Shown: piece after piece, positions 22,101 to 34,676 of the stretch
Numbering within the stretch: the stretch's first letter is position 1
How the letters are laid out: each line of letters opens with the position of its first letter
NCBI GenBank assembly: GCA_030063045.1
Contig: JAQSEB010000033.1
Span: forward strand, 1,426,001-1,490,000
Direction of reading: 5' to 3'
DNA from: Pratylenchus scribneri
Taxonomy: Eukaryota > Nematoda > Chromadorea > Rhabditida > Pratylenchidae
DNA length: 64,000 nucleotides
Notes under the pieces: model-generated
The model's database searches: none
Seen by the model: the letters and a program-made list of their open reading frames with translations, nothing else
Told to the model about the DNA's origin: nothing
Position numbers and translations under genes: made by a program

Positions 22101-25100
22101 TGATGTGGAAGAACTTCTCCTTTTTGGCTGCTCAGTCAACAACGGAACTATGGAATTTAATTTGGAATATTTAATTCTATTCTTCCTCATATTCACTTTC
22201 TGCTTTTGTATCTCCGAATCGGGCCAAATCCAACAAATTTTCCCAGGCGTTCGAATCCCACGGTTCGTTGAAATCGGTGCCTGCCAAACTCAATTCGTCC
22301 CCACCTAGAATTGGCCAAGCCAAAAAATATTCCACCGATTCCCTTTTTATTACTTTTTGAGCCAAAACTGCGTCTGCCACTTTCCCATTCCCCTTCCGAT
22401 TTTAATTCATTCAAATGGATATATTCCGAAGGGCCACCATCTTTCAATTTCTCCGTTTCCTCTTCTCGACTCTGTTTGGCCATATTGGGCATGGGCATCA
22501 TTTTTTGTTGAGGACGGACCTAAAAATTTTAAGTTAAATTGATTGAAAATAATTGGCGAGTAAATTATGGGGACTAAAATATGGAAGGCAGACGTCTCTA
22601 TGAAGGAGGATTCACTTTCTTTTTTAGGAAGTTGGCGGAAGAAAATCGGAAGAAGATTGCTTTGCTTTGGGCTTTCTTTGATTGAAGTGAAAAGGCCCCG
22701 TGTTTTCTCTCCGGACTTGTTAACCTGACTCCTCCGTTCCTTTTAATTTGGCCACCAAATCCGTGAGTTTGGTACCCAATTATATGGCGAATTCCACTTC
22801 TTCCCATTTCCTTCCATTATCCAATTTTCAGTCAAAGTAGGAAAAAATGGTAATTGAAATATTAAATGGTTTGCCACTTTTGTATCAAAACAATGAATCG
22901 GATTCTTTCCTCATTTCACTTTTCATATCGACTCACCGTCGCAACAATTGCCTGGCTTCTGCCCTGTTGACTTCCATTGGACAATCTGAAGGTGGCAACA
23001 TTTTGTTGTTGTCCGCCTCCAACAGAATCCGTCATTCTCTGTTGAATCCGTTGTGGACCAATTTGAGGGACGTCAGAAGACGATTGGGGTGATTGTTTTT
23101 GCCAACGGGATTTTTGGAAACTATTCTTTCGAATATCCGCCGGAGGGGCAGCAATTTGGCCTTGCAAAGTGGAATTACTGAAAAAAAAATTATGAAAATA
23201 TTTTGGGAAGAATAAAGGCGGGACAATTTTAGAGGTATTTTCCAGAAAAACACAAAACAAGAAAAATGCGGATTGAGGATTGTGCTTTTCCCGTCGCCGT
23301 CAATTGTTTTGGGGGAAAAGCCAATCAATCGATGAGTGCTTGATCGGAAGGCTGGATGGGGAAATGGAAGGTGGGAATCCCAGCAAAAAGCACTTTTCCC
23401 CGCTGCTAACACTCCAAACAGAGCAAAAGTGGGAAATGAAAATGGATGGAAGGAAGGAAAAGCATCAGCAACAAAATGGCAGCGAATGGTTGGCTTGCAC
23501 AAAAGGGAGAATGGCAATTGGAGGGTGAAGGGAAAGGGGAATAAAAGGTTGTTGGAATTGGAGGGGATTGCGCCGACCAAAGTTGGTTGGGCGGGTGGAA
23601 GCAATGAAAATGGAGAAAGCCGTCAGCCGGGGCAATGGAGAAGAATGGGAAGAATAAGTTTGTTCAAGGGATGTGCAGCTGGCAATGGGAAATAATAATG
23701 ATTTTGGTGGACTCTAGATGGTGTCCTACACCCCCACACCTTCGGCCTTTTAATTTTGGATTATTCACACCCTTCAAGGGAAGAAAAGGAGGAGACCATT
23801 TCAAACAAATAGACAAGGAAAAATGGGAGAATTCATTCAGAATCAGAAATGAATATTTTGATGATGGGCCCAGCAGCAATATAGTAGGATGGGGGAATAT
23901 GGAGGGGCGAATTCACATTTCATTGCTTGCTCATCACAGATTTTTAGTCCAAAAAGGCAGAAAAGACTATTTTTGGTCAATCTTCTATGAAAAAAATAAT
24001 ATGGCTTTTTCTCAAAACATATTTGAGATTTCTGGTGTTTGATGAAGCATTCAGAAATATTGGATTACAATAAGAAAAGTACAAAAATAAAATGAGCGGG
24101 GAAAATAAAAAGAACATGTTTTATCGCGAAATGATCAAATTTGGTAATGATGAAAAGGAATGATTTGATCGATGCCAAAATGCGATAAAATTAAAAATTA
24201 AAATAATGAATGAAAACAATTCAAACAAAATGTAAATCCCCAATCTCTCCAATCGAATTGAATATTTATTTAATCTTCTCTTTCAGCTGACTCACCCATT
24301 CATTGTGATGTGAAATTCACGCCTCGGCTGGGGCAACACACGAGCCAATTGGGGCAAAGGCCCATTTCCTGTAGGGGCTGCGCGCATTCGGCCAAGTGCT
24401 GCGGCCATTCCGCAACCTCCCATATCCGTGTTGGTCCGCCGAAAGGCGGCCTGTTTGGCCCAAAGCATTTCGGGACTCACTGAAGAATAAATTGAACTCA
24501 TTTTATTACTATTCCCCAAAATTCACTGTTTAAATTTGTAGCCCAATCGTCCTTTATTATTCCCATCCCTGAACTGTTCGTTCGCCGAAATGGATTATTT
24601 TTCCCCTTCAATCGGGCAAATATCGATTTCGATTGTCCATTTTGCCCTCCTTTATTATTATTTGCCCTTCTTTTTTGTCCATTCCTACAATTAATATAAC
24701 CTCATATATTTGAATGTTCATTTTTTTTTACGAAATTTGGCCTTCGGCCGGCTCCTCCCAAAGCGGGCTTTCCACTCCCGCCGGTCCCATCCAATCCGAA
24801 GACGATGATTGTTTTCGTCTCGAAGGAGAAGGCGAGAATATGGAACGCAAAAATCCATCCTTTTGTTTGTTTTGAGGCAATTTGCGACCTTCCCTAAGAC
24901 TTTGGCTTCCTGGGGATTGGCACCAAGGATGGCGGATGGAAGAGGATCCATCCGATGGATTTGTGGCAGTTGGAGTGAATGAAGATTGGACGGAATGGCT
25001 TTTGCGCAATGGGGCTGAAAACAATTGAATATTTTGGGGATATTTTGGTCCAAAATAACTGACGGAATTGTTGGTATTGATAAAGGTGTTGGGATGGTGG

Positions 25101-28100
25101 CGGATGATGGGCTGGACATCCGGCACAACAACAACAACATCCACCACCACCGCCTCTTTGAACCACCATTGGATGGTGCCGTTGATGATTGTGATATGCC
25201 GATTCGAATTGATCCCCTCCATCAATGGTGGTGGCCATTGAGGGGGAAGGCGACTGGCAATAAGCGGATTGAATGGGACGATGCTGGAATTGATGCTGTA
25301 ATTGGAATGTGGACATTTGAACGGGAGGAGGCGGCAATGAAGGCAATGGGCCACTTCGAAGGGAGGAGGAAGTTGGCGATTGGCACTGAGAATGGGAGGA
25401 GGGAGAGATGATGGTGGCCTCCGGCGAATTGGCAGGCGATCCTGATGGACAAGGAGCCGTTGAAAGTGGACTGGTCCAAAAGTCTGTAAAATTGGATAAA
25501 ATAAAGGGCAAATTAAATGAAATTTTTTTGGGAATAATTCCTTTGTCTCTTCCATAAAATTCATATTTTTCTGAGTTTAATTTTTAGGGGCGACTGTCGC
25601 GCATAATTGAGGGCATCGGGAAGGGGGAATTAAGTTGAAAAAATGGCATGGGAAAGAGAACAGACGATTGAATTAAGTAAAGTGGGGGCTGGATGGGGGA
25701 CAAGGTCATAATTTATTCCGGCGTAAAGTCGACGACCACAGGAAAGAATTCATTTCGGGAGGAGAAAATGGAAGGAAGATGGAAATGGAAGGTGACGCAC
25801 AAATGGATTGAATGCGAAATAGAAGGGGTAATTGAATGGTTGGAAGAAATTGTGGAATCAATTTGATTGATCATGGATTGGACAAATTGAAAGGTGGTTG
25901 ATCAATTTGTACGTTTTTCTCTGGAGGCGAGTTATCAATATGGTGGCACCCAAATGTTGCTAGAAAAATGACAATAAAAAATTTACTCATTCCTTTTATA
26001 TTTTATTGTTAATTTGCAGGAATGGGAATGGAATTAACTTTTATTGCCCCATTTCCAGTCAGTAAAGAGGAAAATGTTCCCTTTTAATTGGCTCAAACCC
26101 CTCCAAAAACATGCCTTGACCCATCAAAGCCAATCCTTGCAATGTTTGAATCGAATCGGAACGGGCAATGGCCTCGGGAAGTCGAAGACGGCATTTCAAT
26201 TCTTGCAATGCCTCCAATTGGCTATAATGTTCCAGCAAAAGTGGCAATGAGGCAAAAATATTTGGTGATCCTTCGAGACGGACAGATTGACCGGGACCAA
26301 TGGCCTCAAGAAGGAAATGTTCCAAATGGTCATCTTGTTGGTCATTTTGGGTGGTTGGAGGAAGTCGAATAGAAAGGGCCATAACTGGTCCTCCAGAAGA
26401 TCGACTCTTTTTGGGTGGATTCAAATGATTTGGTGAAGTATTTGGTTGTTGGGTGGTTGATTGGATGGATCGACTCGAAGCACGAACAATGAATACCTTT
26501 GGTTGGATCAATTTTTAATTAAATATTCTAAATTTAATATTGAATTACCCCGGCTGGCTGATTTCGCAGAAAATGGCCGACTGCTTGCCTATCCAAATGA
26601 GGCAAAAACCAAATTGGATGTGATTTGACCAATTGTTCCAAAAGTGTCACACCCTGACGACGAGGCGATGGCGAATGGGGGGACATTGGATTGGCAATGA
26701 CCAATTTTGGTACGGAGGATTGGGGTGGGACTGAATATTTTAATAAATTTATTTGTCAAAATTGGCAATGTTTTACACCTTTCCCCTTTTGTCTTCCTCC
26801 ATTTTCCATGGAAAAGTCCAATCTGCTCTTTTCCTGGTGCCAATGAACGTAAACCGTCCCTTGGCATTGGCCACGGGCAGAGGGTCTTCGCAGCGTAAAA
26901 TCCGCCAAAATTGATGAATTATTTGATGAGGATGACGGCGATTCTTGCAATTCAGGTGGGACCAGACGGTCAAGCGAGAATCGAGGACGTTCCAGTTGCT
27001 GCTAAATTTAGGGATAAATATGTAAAAATGGCCATACTTTATAATCCTTTAATTTTATTTTCATTTTCAATGAGTGATTTTAATTCATATTAAATTCAAC
27101 CGCATAAAATATTTACTTTTTTAATGTATTTTTCATGAAATCCATCTGTTAATCCAATAAAACTTTTATCCTTTCCCAAATTTTCTATCTTCCTTGGTGA
27201 ATAAACCCTCAAGCAATGTCATTAAATTCGCAAAGCAAATCAAAGGAAAGGAGGGAGAATTTGATGTTTCCTCAAGCTAGCCTCAATACCGTATTCTTCC
27301 TTCTTCTCATTTATAACTTTGAAGGTAGAGATTAGAGAAGATTTAGACATCTCACTATGTTTTAATTTTAATTGAAAAAAATAAGAATTGTGGAATGAAA
27401 CACAAAAAAAATCAGAATTAAAACTTTCCGGAATGAAACACAAAAAAAATCAGAATTAAAACTTTCCGGAATGAAACACAAAAATCAGAATTAAAACTTT
27501 CCGGAATGAAACACAAAAAATCAGAATTAAAACTTTCCGGAATGAAACACAAAAAATCAGAATAGGGCAAAACATAAAAAATCAGAATGGGGCAAAAACA
27601 CGAAAAATCAGAATAGGGCAAAACATAAAAAATCAGAATGGGGCAAAAACACAAAAAATCAGAATAGGGCAAAACATAAAAAATCAGAATGGGGCAAAAA
27701 CACAAAAAATCAGAACAGGGCAAAACATAAAAAATCAGAATGGGGCAAAACACAAAAAATCAGAATTAAAACTTTCTGGAATGAAACACAAAAAAAAAAT
27801 CAGAATTAAAACTTTCCGGAATGGAACACAAAAAAAAATCAGAATAAAAACTTTCTGGAATGAAACACAAAAAAAAATCAGAATTAAAACTTTCTGGAAT
27901 GAAACACAAAAAAAATCAGAATTAAAACTTTCCGGAATGAAACACAAAAAATCAGAATTAAAACTTCCGGAATGAAACACAAAAAATCAGAATTAAAACT
28001 TTCCGGAATGAAACACAAAAAATCAGAATTAAAACTTCCGGAATGAAACACAACAAATCAGAATTAAAACTTTCCGGAATGAAACACAAAAAATCAGAAT

Positions 28101-28863
28101 TAAAACTTTCCGGAATGAAACACAAAAAATCAGAATTAAAACTTTCCGGAATGAAACACAAAAAATCAGAATTAAAACTTTCCGGAATGAAACACAAAAA
28201 ATCAGAATTAAAACTTTCCGGAATGAAACACAAAAAATCAGAATTAAAACTTTCCGGAATGAAACACAAAAATCAGAATTAAAACTTTCCGGAATGAAAC
28301 ACAAAAAATCAGAATTAAAACTTTCCGGAATGAAACACAAAAAATCAGAATTAAAACTTTCCGGAATGAAACACAAAAATCAGAATTAAAACTTCCGGAA
28401 TGAAACACAACAAATCAGAATTAACTTTCCTGAACATAACAAAATGTCCATCCAATTTTTTTATGTATAAAACTTTTGGGGATTGACCACTTTGTGCCCA
28501 CCTCTTTCTTCTCTATTCCATTATTTTCTTTCTTTTCATTTTTGTTATCGCCATTTTCTCCATTTCCGCTCAACCAGCTGGCAATTAATCTATATTCTGC
28601 CCCTCCTTCCTTGGCCAATTCCTCCAACATTTGATCATTCCTGATGCTTCCTTCCTCAGCGGATGGCCAAGATTTGGCAAAAATGTGGGGCGGGGGAGGG
28701 GATGGCGGCGACGGTGAATTCAGAGAGGAACCCGTGGTGGTTGATGAAGGCGAAAAGGAGGAAGTAGCCTCCGGGGAAGCCGTCGGACAAAAGGGGGTCA
28801 AATATGGAATTGGCGATTGTTCCTTTTGATATTTCTGCTGTTGAAGATGGTCACCAATTTGGG
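19118..28863 (-). CDS. rin-1: Ras and Rab interactor (RIN) family: SH2, Pro-rich, VPS9, RA domains
   Basis: RIN proteins are guanine-nucleotide exchange factors for Rab5 that also bind active Ras, acting at early endosomes. The minus-strand model runs from a Ser/Pro-rich exon (28863-28499) across a 1.5-kb satellite-bearing intron to 27003. The SH2 region follows (WFLPHLDRQAVGHFL, then FIVRAS at the FLVRES position, 26060-26650), then a Pro/Gln/His-rich linker (24730-25490) and several Ser/acidic exons (21550-24500). The VPS9 region spans about 19780-21300 (LIRWLVYLLARC, EAWYMWELLP, GDAAYFLSILFSAVYVLK). The RA-type C-terminus contains NAAKLCRIIAHQF and SVKHHLFVYK. Intron phases checked across most junctions agree. 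The end is either at 19239 or, after one more intron, at 19118 (...HQQQHLAML). The 5' limit is uncertain: the first exon shown starts at an acceptor, so an upstream start remains unfound. One exon near 25930 is doubtful. Confidence 0.8.
27396..28432. repeat. Modular minisatellite array, locus 2 (in a RIN intron)
   Basis: Tandem units of about 35-36 bp (cagaattaaaactttccgg then aatgaaacacaaaaaat). In 27560-27750 these alternate with a 25-bp unit where the middle is replaced by ggggcaaaa or agggcaaaa. The core acacaaaaaatcagaat is constant. The array lies inside a phase-0 intron of the RIN gene, whose flanking exons join perfectly without it. Confidence 0.95.
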
Positions 28864-30190
28864 CTGAAAGGTGAATAATGTTTTTTGAATTCGGCGAAAA
28901 TTTGCTGTGCTCTCCTCGCCGCTCTCATTCTTGATTATAAGCCCCAATCAATTCCCTGCATTTTTATCTAATTTTTTATCAAATGTGGGGAATACTTATA
29001 TGCACATGATCCATATTGATGAGGGAAAATAAGTAGAGAATGAATTCTTCCAATTTTTTATGGAATATTTTTACTTAATTTAATGCGAAAATACTATGGT
29101 CTATTCGCATTTTTGGAAAAAGTTTTCACGAATTTAGAGAGGGGAGGATGCGCGTGATCATACTCCATCGATTTTTCCAACTTTTTGGCCCAAAAAACAA
29201 ACAAAAAATGAATGGATTTGGGAATGCTCACTCAAAGAGGAGAAATGACCACAAAACAGGTGGGCGAATGGACGGAATGAACAAATTGTTGGTGGAGAAA
29301 ATGGAAAAATGGATGGGGAAATGGAGGGCGGACGGTGATGTTGCCGAGGGGAAAATGAATGTGTTTGGGTGGGTGGGCGATCCAAAAGGGCAATTGGGGG
29401 CCAAAAAGGTGGTAGGGGAATGGGAAGTGAGGGAAGGAAGGAAGCGAGGCCAAATCTGCTGCTATTTGGGGGGCGCGGAGTCCAAACAAACAAGCCAAAA
29501 AGGAAGGCGACTGACTTATCGATTCTGACGAATGGAAGAAAGGAGGGAATAATGAAGAAAATTTGAATATAGGTGGAAAGTGGCCAGCGGCATTTCAAAG
29601 GAAAATGGAAAGAAAGGGCAAATGGATGGAAAGAGAATTGTGGCCTAGGGCAAAGAATTGCGCAATATGCAAATATTTGGCCATTTAATTTATTTGGCTG
29701 ATCAAATGGAATGGATCTACTTTTATGGCTCAAAAGCAATGTTTTGGCCTAAAAGGCATGTAAAGAAAAGCAAAAATGGGAGGATTTACAAAAAGAAAGG
29801 AAAAGGATAAATGAAAGGGAAAAATCGAGAATTGAATGGAGAATATAAAAAGAGTAAGGGAAGAAGCCATTGACCCTCTGGGGAAAGGGACTTCCATTCC
29901 ACATTTTGCGACTTTACGATCGACGGGTGGAGAGGGACTGGGGAATGGTTGAAGAGGTTTTCTTGAACTAAGAATGGAGTATGGGGGATGAAATATGGCC
30001 AATGGGAAAATGTTGTGGGGGATATTGGCGGCTATAAAGAAAAGGGGAAAGTTGATTATTTTCTATGCATTTTAGTATTTGCCGCCGATTAATCTGGGAA
30101 AGTTGATAATAATGGATTATTTCAGACATTATATTATTAATTTTATCCATTTTCAAATTATTTCATTTCTTCTTCCCCTTTTTATGCGCA
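28864..30190. other. Stretch with no supported gene
   Basis: Purine-rich plus strand, with long open frames of poor composition on the minus strand (Phe/Pro/Ser-rich, typical of translated purine bias). A missing 5' exon of the RIN gene could hide here. One weak candidate near 28950 (MRAARRAQQIFAEF) has no donor I trust. Confidence 0.4.
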
Positions 30191-31313
30191 TTAGGCGCGC
30201 TCATTTTTCGTGGATAAGCGGATTTTGGAGGAAGACAAATTTGAAGAGGGGACGGATTTTGATATTTGTAAATCGCATTTTACGGGTGAGCGACTTGGAA
30301 AGGACGGAATAATGGGATTTAATGTGGAATGGATGGAAGCCTTGTTGCCCACCTTTTCCATCCACTTTTCCACCCAAAAGCAGCTTCGATCCATTTTGTC
30401 CATCTTTTTTTGGCGATTGGCCGTCGTCAGTGGCCTCCTCCCCAATTCTCCGCTTCACGGGGAGAGGAGGCGGTGGCGCCGGAATGCGCAAACGTGTCGT
30501 GGTGGATTGTTGGGTGGATAGCGGGGTGATCGGCGCCTTCCTTTTGCTCGCTCCATTTACCATATTTGGAGGATGGACATTTTCTCCCATTTTGTTGGGT
30601 CTTAATGGGCCTGTTAGGGTTGTGTTGCTTCTTCTGCAAAAAATAAATAAACATTTATAAATTATCATCAGGATAACAGTCTCAAATTGAATTTTTTTCC
30701 ATTTTTAAGACCGACCATTTTCCACTTTTTGACTATGAAAACACGAAAAATAATAAATAATTCGTCGATATGAATGGGCAAATTAAATTATTTCCATCAA
30801 AAAAAAAAAAAAAAACAGACGCCCTTTTAAAATGGGCCCAAACACACAAAATTTCCCACCTCAACCGGGGTTCCACCCTTTGTTCGCCCATTGTCGGTTT
30901 CGGCCTTTTTGCCGCCGCCTCAATTCCACTTTTCACCATCAAATCTTCCTGCGCATTTTTTGTCTCAATTTTTGGCATTTGAGGGGTCAAAAGGGCGGCA
31001 GTCTGTTTTGAATTTAAATTTTCATCCATTCCCATGGCTATTATTGGCTAACCCCATTTCGATAGGCCATTGCCTTTCTGCTGGCCAATGGCGGAGGAGA
31101 GGGTGCCTGCCTCCTTTGTACCTCTTCCTCTTCTAATTTTACTTCTTTCGGTTGCCCAATTTCCCCTCCAGCAACAATCATCCCTGCTGCTGTCCCTGAA
31201 TCTTTTCCGCCAATTGTCAATCGGCGTCTCGGTTTTGGCACCGGTTTATCGGCCAAAATGGGTTTTTTGGATGGAAAAATCGATGATGATTCCGGTTCCG
31301 GATTCGCGGTCAT
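30191..31313 (-). CDS. Unidentified Pro/Lys/Ser-rich protein, possibly an upstream part of RIN
   Basis: Four minus-strand exons join in consistent phase. MTANPEPESSSIFPSKKPIL... ...RKAMAYRNG is followed after a phase-0 intron by TAALLTPQMPKIETKNAQED... ...EQRVEPRLR. After a phase-2 intron comes RSNTTLTGPLRPNKMG... with PAPPPPLPVKRR, and a last exon ends ...IRLSTKNERA at 30191. The ATG lies 5 bases after an acceptor ctttatag, which suggests trans-splicing. There are polybasic and Pro-rich (PPPPLP) motifs typical of SH3 ligands and no folded domain. It lies 1.3 kb upstream of the RIN exons on the same strand. RIN proteins have Pro-rich N-termini, so it could be part of that gene, but an in-frame stop closes it and no donor was found. 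Confidence 0.55.
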
Positions 31314-31730
31314 TTTTTCTATAAAGAAAATGGAATAAATTGGTTTTTGGGGAATGGACGAATGTGAATGGAATTTATTGATCTAGGGGGAATGGGGGGA
31401 ATTGGGGCCTTGCATTGGTTGTGGGTAGGGGAAAATAACAAATGGAAAAATGGATTAAAAAATTGATAGTGGTCATTTGGAAAGACAAAATAAATTGCTG
31501 GAAAAATTGGGAAAATATTTGGACCTAATTAGTGTCAATTTATGTGGAAATTATGGTTTAAAAGGGAATGAATCACCAAAAAAATGGAAGGGGGAATATT
31601 GGTCCCAGTCCCAGGCAGCAGAAATGGACTGCGCAATGGCGGCGAAATGTGAATGAATGAAGGGGGAAATGGATGGAATGGAGGACGGATATTCGATTAT
31701 GACCACCTCTATCCCGTCCTTCCATCATTG
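31314..31730. other. Gap between two minus-strand genes
   Basis: About 400 bp of purine-rich sequence with no supported gene. It holds the 3' end of the upstream gene and a putative trans-splice acceptor at 31319-31320 for the gene starting at 31313. Confidence 0.4.
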
Positions 31731-32340
31731 CTACCACTGGAAGTGCAGATTCGGGTCGTGGGTGACATCCCTTTTTGCTCGACAATCGCCACCGGCGTTC
31801 GTAGGGCGAGAATTTGGAGGATTTGGGGGAGGAAGATGGATTCGGGTAGAGGGGATTTTGTTAATGGCTGCAAGGGACATTGGATGGATGACAGGAAATG
31901 GACCGCAATAAATTCAGCAGAAGGTGGATTGGGAAAGAAGATGTTTATTTGGAATGAATCGAAAATGGGAGGGAAATGTAATGAATGGGATTGTACCAGC
32001 TGGTGATGCTCCCCAACTTCAGGGGCCATCCACTTTTTATACCTTTGATCAATTTTGCTGATGAACTCATCCAATTGAGGACATTCTATTTTTATGGCCA
32101 AGTAATAGAATTGTTACTAAAATTGAATTCACCAAACAAATGAAAAGGATATATTTGTTGCCATTCATTTTCCACGAAACGATGAACCCCAAGCCCCAAC
32201 CCAATCTTGCGACTTGCCCATGATGATTGACGGGATCGCTTGTTTTTGCGAGAAAATAACGTAAAGCTGATTGTTTTTTTGCTGACAGCTGAGTGGTGAT
32301 CTCCTTTGCCATCGGTTTGAAGAGGAAAACATGATTTTGC
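31731..32340 (-). CDS. Unidentified small basic protein
   Basis: Three minus-strand exons in matching phase encode ...GDHHSAVSKKTISFTLFSRK... with SRQSSWASRKIG, then FVENEWQQIYPFHLF joined through a 47-bp intron to ECPQLDEFISKIDQRYKKWM and APEVGEHHQL. After a longer intron, INKIPSTRIHLPPPNPPNSR... ...VTHDPNLHFQW ends at a TAG at 31731. Composition and splice consistency make a real gene likely, but I recognise no family. The 5' end is not resolved; exons may extend to about 32340 after an acceptor cccctcaag. Confidence 0.5.
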
Positions 32341-33249
32341 TTGAGGGGAATGGGGGTGGAAACAACAAACAAAAAAGGGGAAATTGGGGATTGATGAGGG
32401 ATACTTCAAAAATGGTTTGATATAGAATTTGTGGTAAAAGTGAAAGAAGATAGAAGAGAGGATAATTTGAAAAAGTGAACATTTGCCAAAATTGAAGGAA
32501 TAAAGGGAAATGGATTCTCATTTTCCACAATTTGCAATTCGCAATTTTTCTCAACCGGTTGCAAATGGAATAAGATGGCTGGGAATGGGAATGTGAATGA
32601 TTGAGTCAGTGAGAAAATGATGGGCCAAGGAAAAATGGTATGAAATTGATTGGAGGGAAATAGGGCCAAGAAATTGAGTTCAACTTATCGAGAATCAAAA
32701 AGGGAAATTATAATAGAAAGGAACAAACAAAAATGATTTATTCTTCTTTTCCTTTTGTTATATTGAACGAATGAATGAATGTTGATTGTAATTTGATAGC
32801 AAAAAATATGATTCATCCACTCCTTTAGGTCTGGCGTTTTCTTTTCTAAAATTAACTCATCCTCCTCCATTCCTGCTCTTCTTCTTCCTGTTTAATGCTT
32901 ATTTACGAACCCTGTGTTCATAAACAAATGTGGCTTATTGAAGATTTGTAAGTGAAAATGGCATTTTCTGGTGCTGGGTGCATTATTTAAAAATTTAAAA
33001 TAGTTAATTATCATCAAAATGCAAAAATAATATGATGAAAGATACTAGTAGAAAAAGGGAATTAATTTGTTTATTGAGAGGAGGAGTACGGTATGCGTGA
33101 AATGAATATTTGATTGTAATTGTAAATGAGCTTTGTTTCTTTTCTTCTTTTTCATATCCTCCATTTTTATCTTCATGGCCAATAAAATCCTCAAGCAATG
33201 TCAATAAATTCTAAAATGCAAAGAAAAGAAAAAGAAAGGAAGGATGTAC
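32341..33249. other. Intergenic stretch, including the left flank of satellite locus 3
   Basis: AT-rich with no supported gene. The segments at 33085-33110 (gaggagtacggtatgcg) and 33190-33215 (cctcaagcaatgtca) have relatives next to satellite loci 1 and 2 respectively. Confidence 0.5.
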
Positions 33250-34397
33250 ACAAAAAATCAGAATTAAAACTTTCCGGAATGGAACACAAAAATCAGAATT
33301 AAAACTTTCCGGAATGGAACACAAAAAATCAGAATTAAAACTTTCCGGAATGAAACACAAAAAATCAGAATTAAAACTTTCCGGAATGGAACACAAAAAT
33401 CAGAATTAAAACTTTCCGGAATGAAACACAAAAAATCAGGATTAAAACTTCCCGGAATGAAACAGAAAAAATCAGAATTAAAACTTTCCGGAATGAAACA
33501 CAAAAAAATCAGGATTAAAACTTCCCGGAATGAAACACAAAAAATCAGAATTAAAACTTTCCGGAATGAAACACAAAAAATCAGAATAGGGCAAAACACA
33601 AAAAATCAGAATTAAAACTTTCCGATATGAAACACAAAAAATCAGAATTAAAACTTTCCGGAATGAAACACAAAAATCAGAATTAAAACTTTCCGGAATG
33701 AAACACAAAAATCAGAATTAAAACTTTCCGGAATGAAACACAAAAATCAGAATAGGGCAAAACACAAAAAATCAGAATTAAAACTTTCCGGAATGAAACA
33801 CAAAAAATCAGAATTAAAACTTTCCGGAATGAAACACAAAAATCAGAATTAAAACTTTCCGGAATGAAACATAAAAAATCAGAATGGGGCAAAACACAAA
33901 AAAAGTCAGAATTAAAACTTTCCGGAATGGAACACAAAAAATCAGAATGGGGCAAAACACAAAAAAAAAAAATCAGAATTAAAACTTTCCGGAATGAGAC
34001 ACAAAAATCAGAATTAAAACTTTCCGGAATGAAACACAAAAATCAGAATTAAAACTTTCCGGAATGAAACACAAAAATCAGAATAGGGCAAAACACAAAA
34101 AATCAGAATTAAAACTTTCCGGAATGAAACACAAAAATCAGAATAGGGCAAAACACAAAAAATCAGAATTAAAACTTTCCGGAATGAAACACAAAAATCA
34201 GAATTAAAACTTTCCGGAATGAAACATAAAAAATCAGAATGGGGCAAAACACAAAAAAAGTTAGAATAAAACATTCCGGAATGGAACACAAAAAATCAGA
34301 ATGGGGCAAAACACAAAAAAAAATCAGAATTAAAACCTTCGAAATGAAACACAAAAAATCAGAATTAAAACTTTCCAACAGTGAATTCTGATTTTTA
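33250..34397. repeat. Modular minisatellite array, locus 3
   Basis: Same two unit types as locus 2: about 35 bp with ttccggaatgaaac, and 25 bp with gggcaaaacac, in irregular order. Variant units carry ggattaaaacttccc or gatatg. The right flank (34385-34430, reading through tacggtacacttaga in reverse complement) matches the left flank of locus 1. The array lies in intergenic sequence. Confidence 0.95.
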
Positions 34398-34676
34398 GTT
34401 TCTAAGTGTACCGTAGTCTTCCTTTTGTTAAATCAAAACAATCTCCATATATAAAATATTATTGTTGCTAACAGAGTGCCATGTTTATGTCATTTGGTCA
34501 AATTCCCATAAAAAAGGAATGAAAAATGAAAATTGCCTCGAATTTATTCTCTCTATTATTTTTTTTAAATGACAAAAATTGGATTTCACATTGGCATTCT
34601 CCTTCCTTCATTGTTTATTCAATTTTTCCTGTTTTCCTTCCTGTTTCATTGTGCTAAATAGAGTCAAAAATGCTTT

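Noticed and set aside
22247..22262. gttcgaatccc resembling a tRNA T-loop
   Set aside because: It lies inside a coding exon of the RIN gene and no cloverleaf forms around it.
29158..30002. Minus-strand 193-codon frame and neighbours
   Set aside because: Same compositional effect (Phe/Pro/Ser-rich), with no acceptor, donor or domain.
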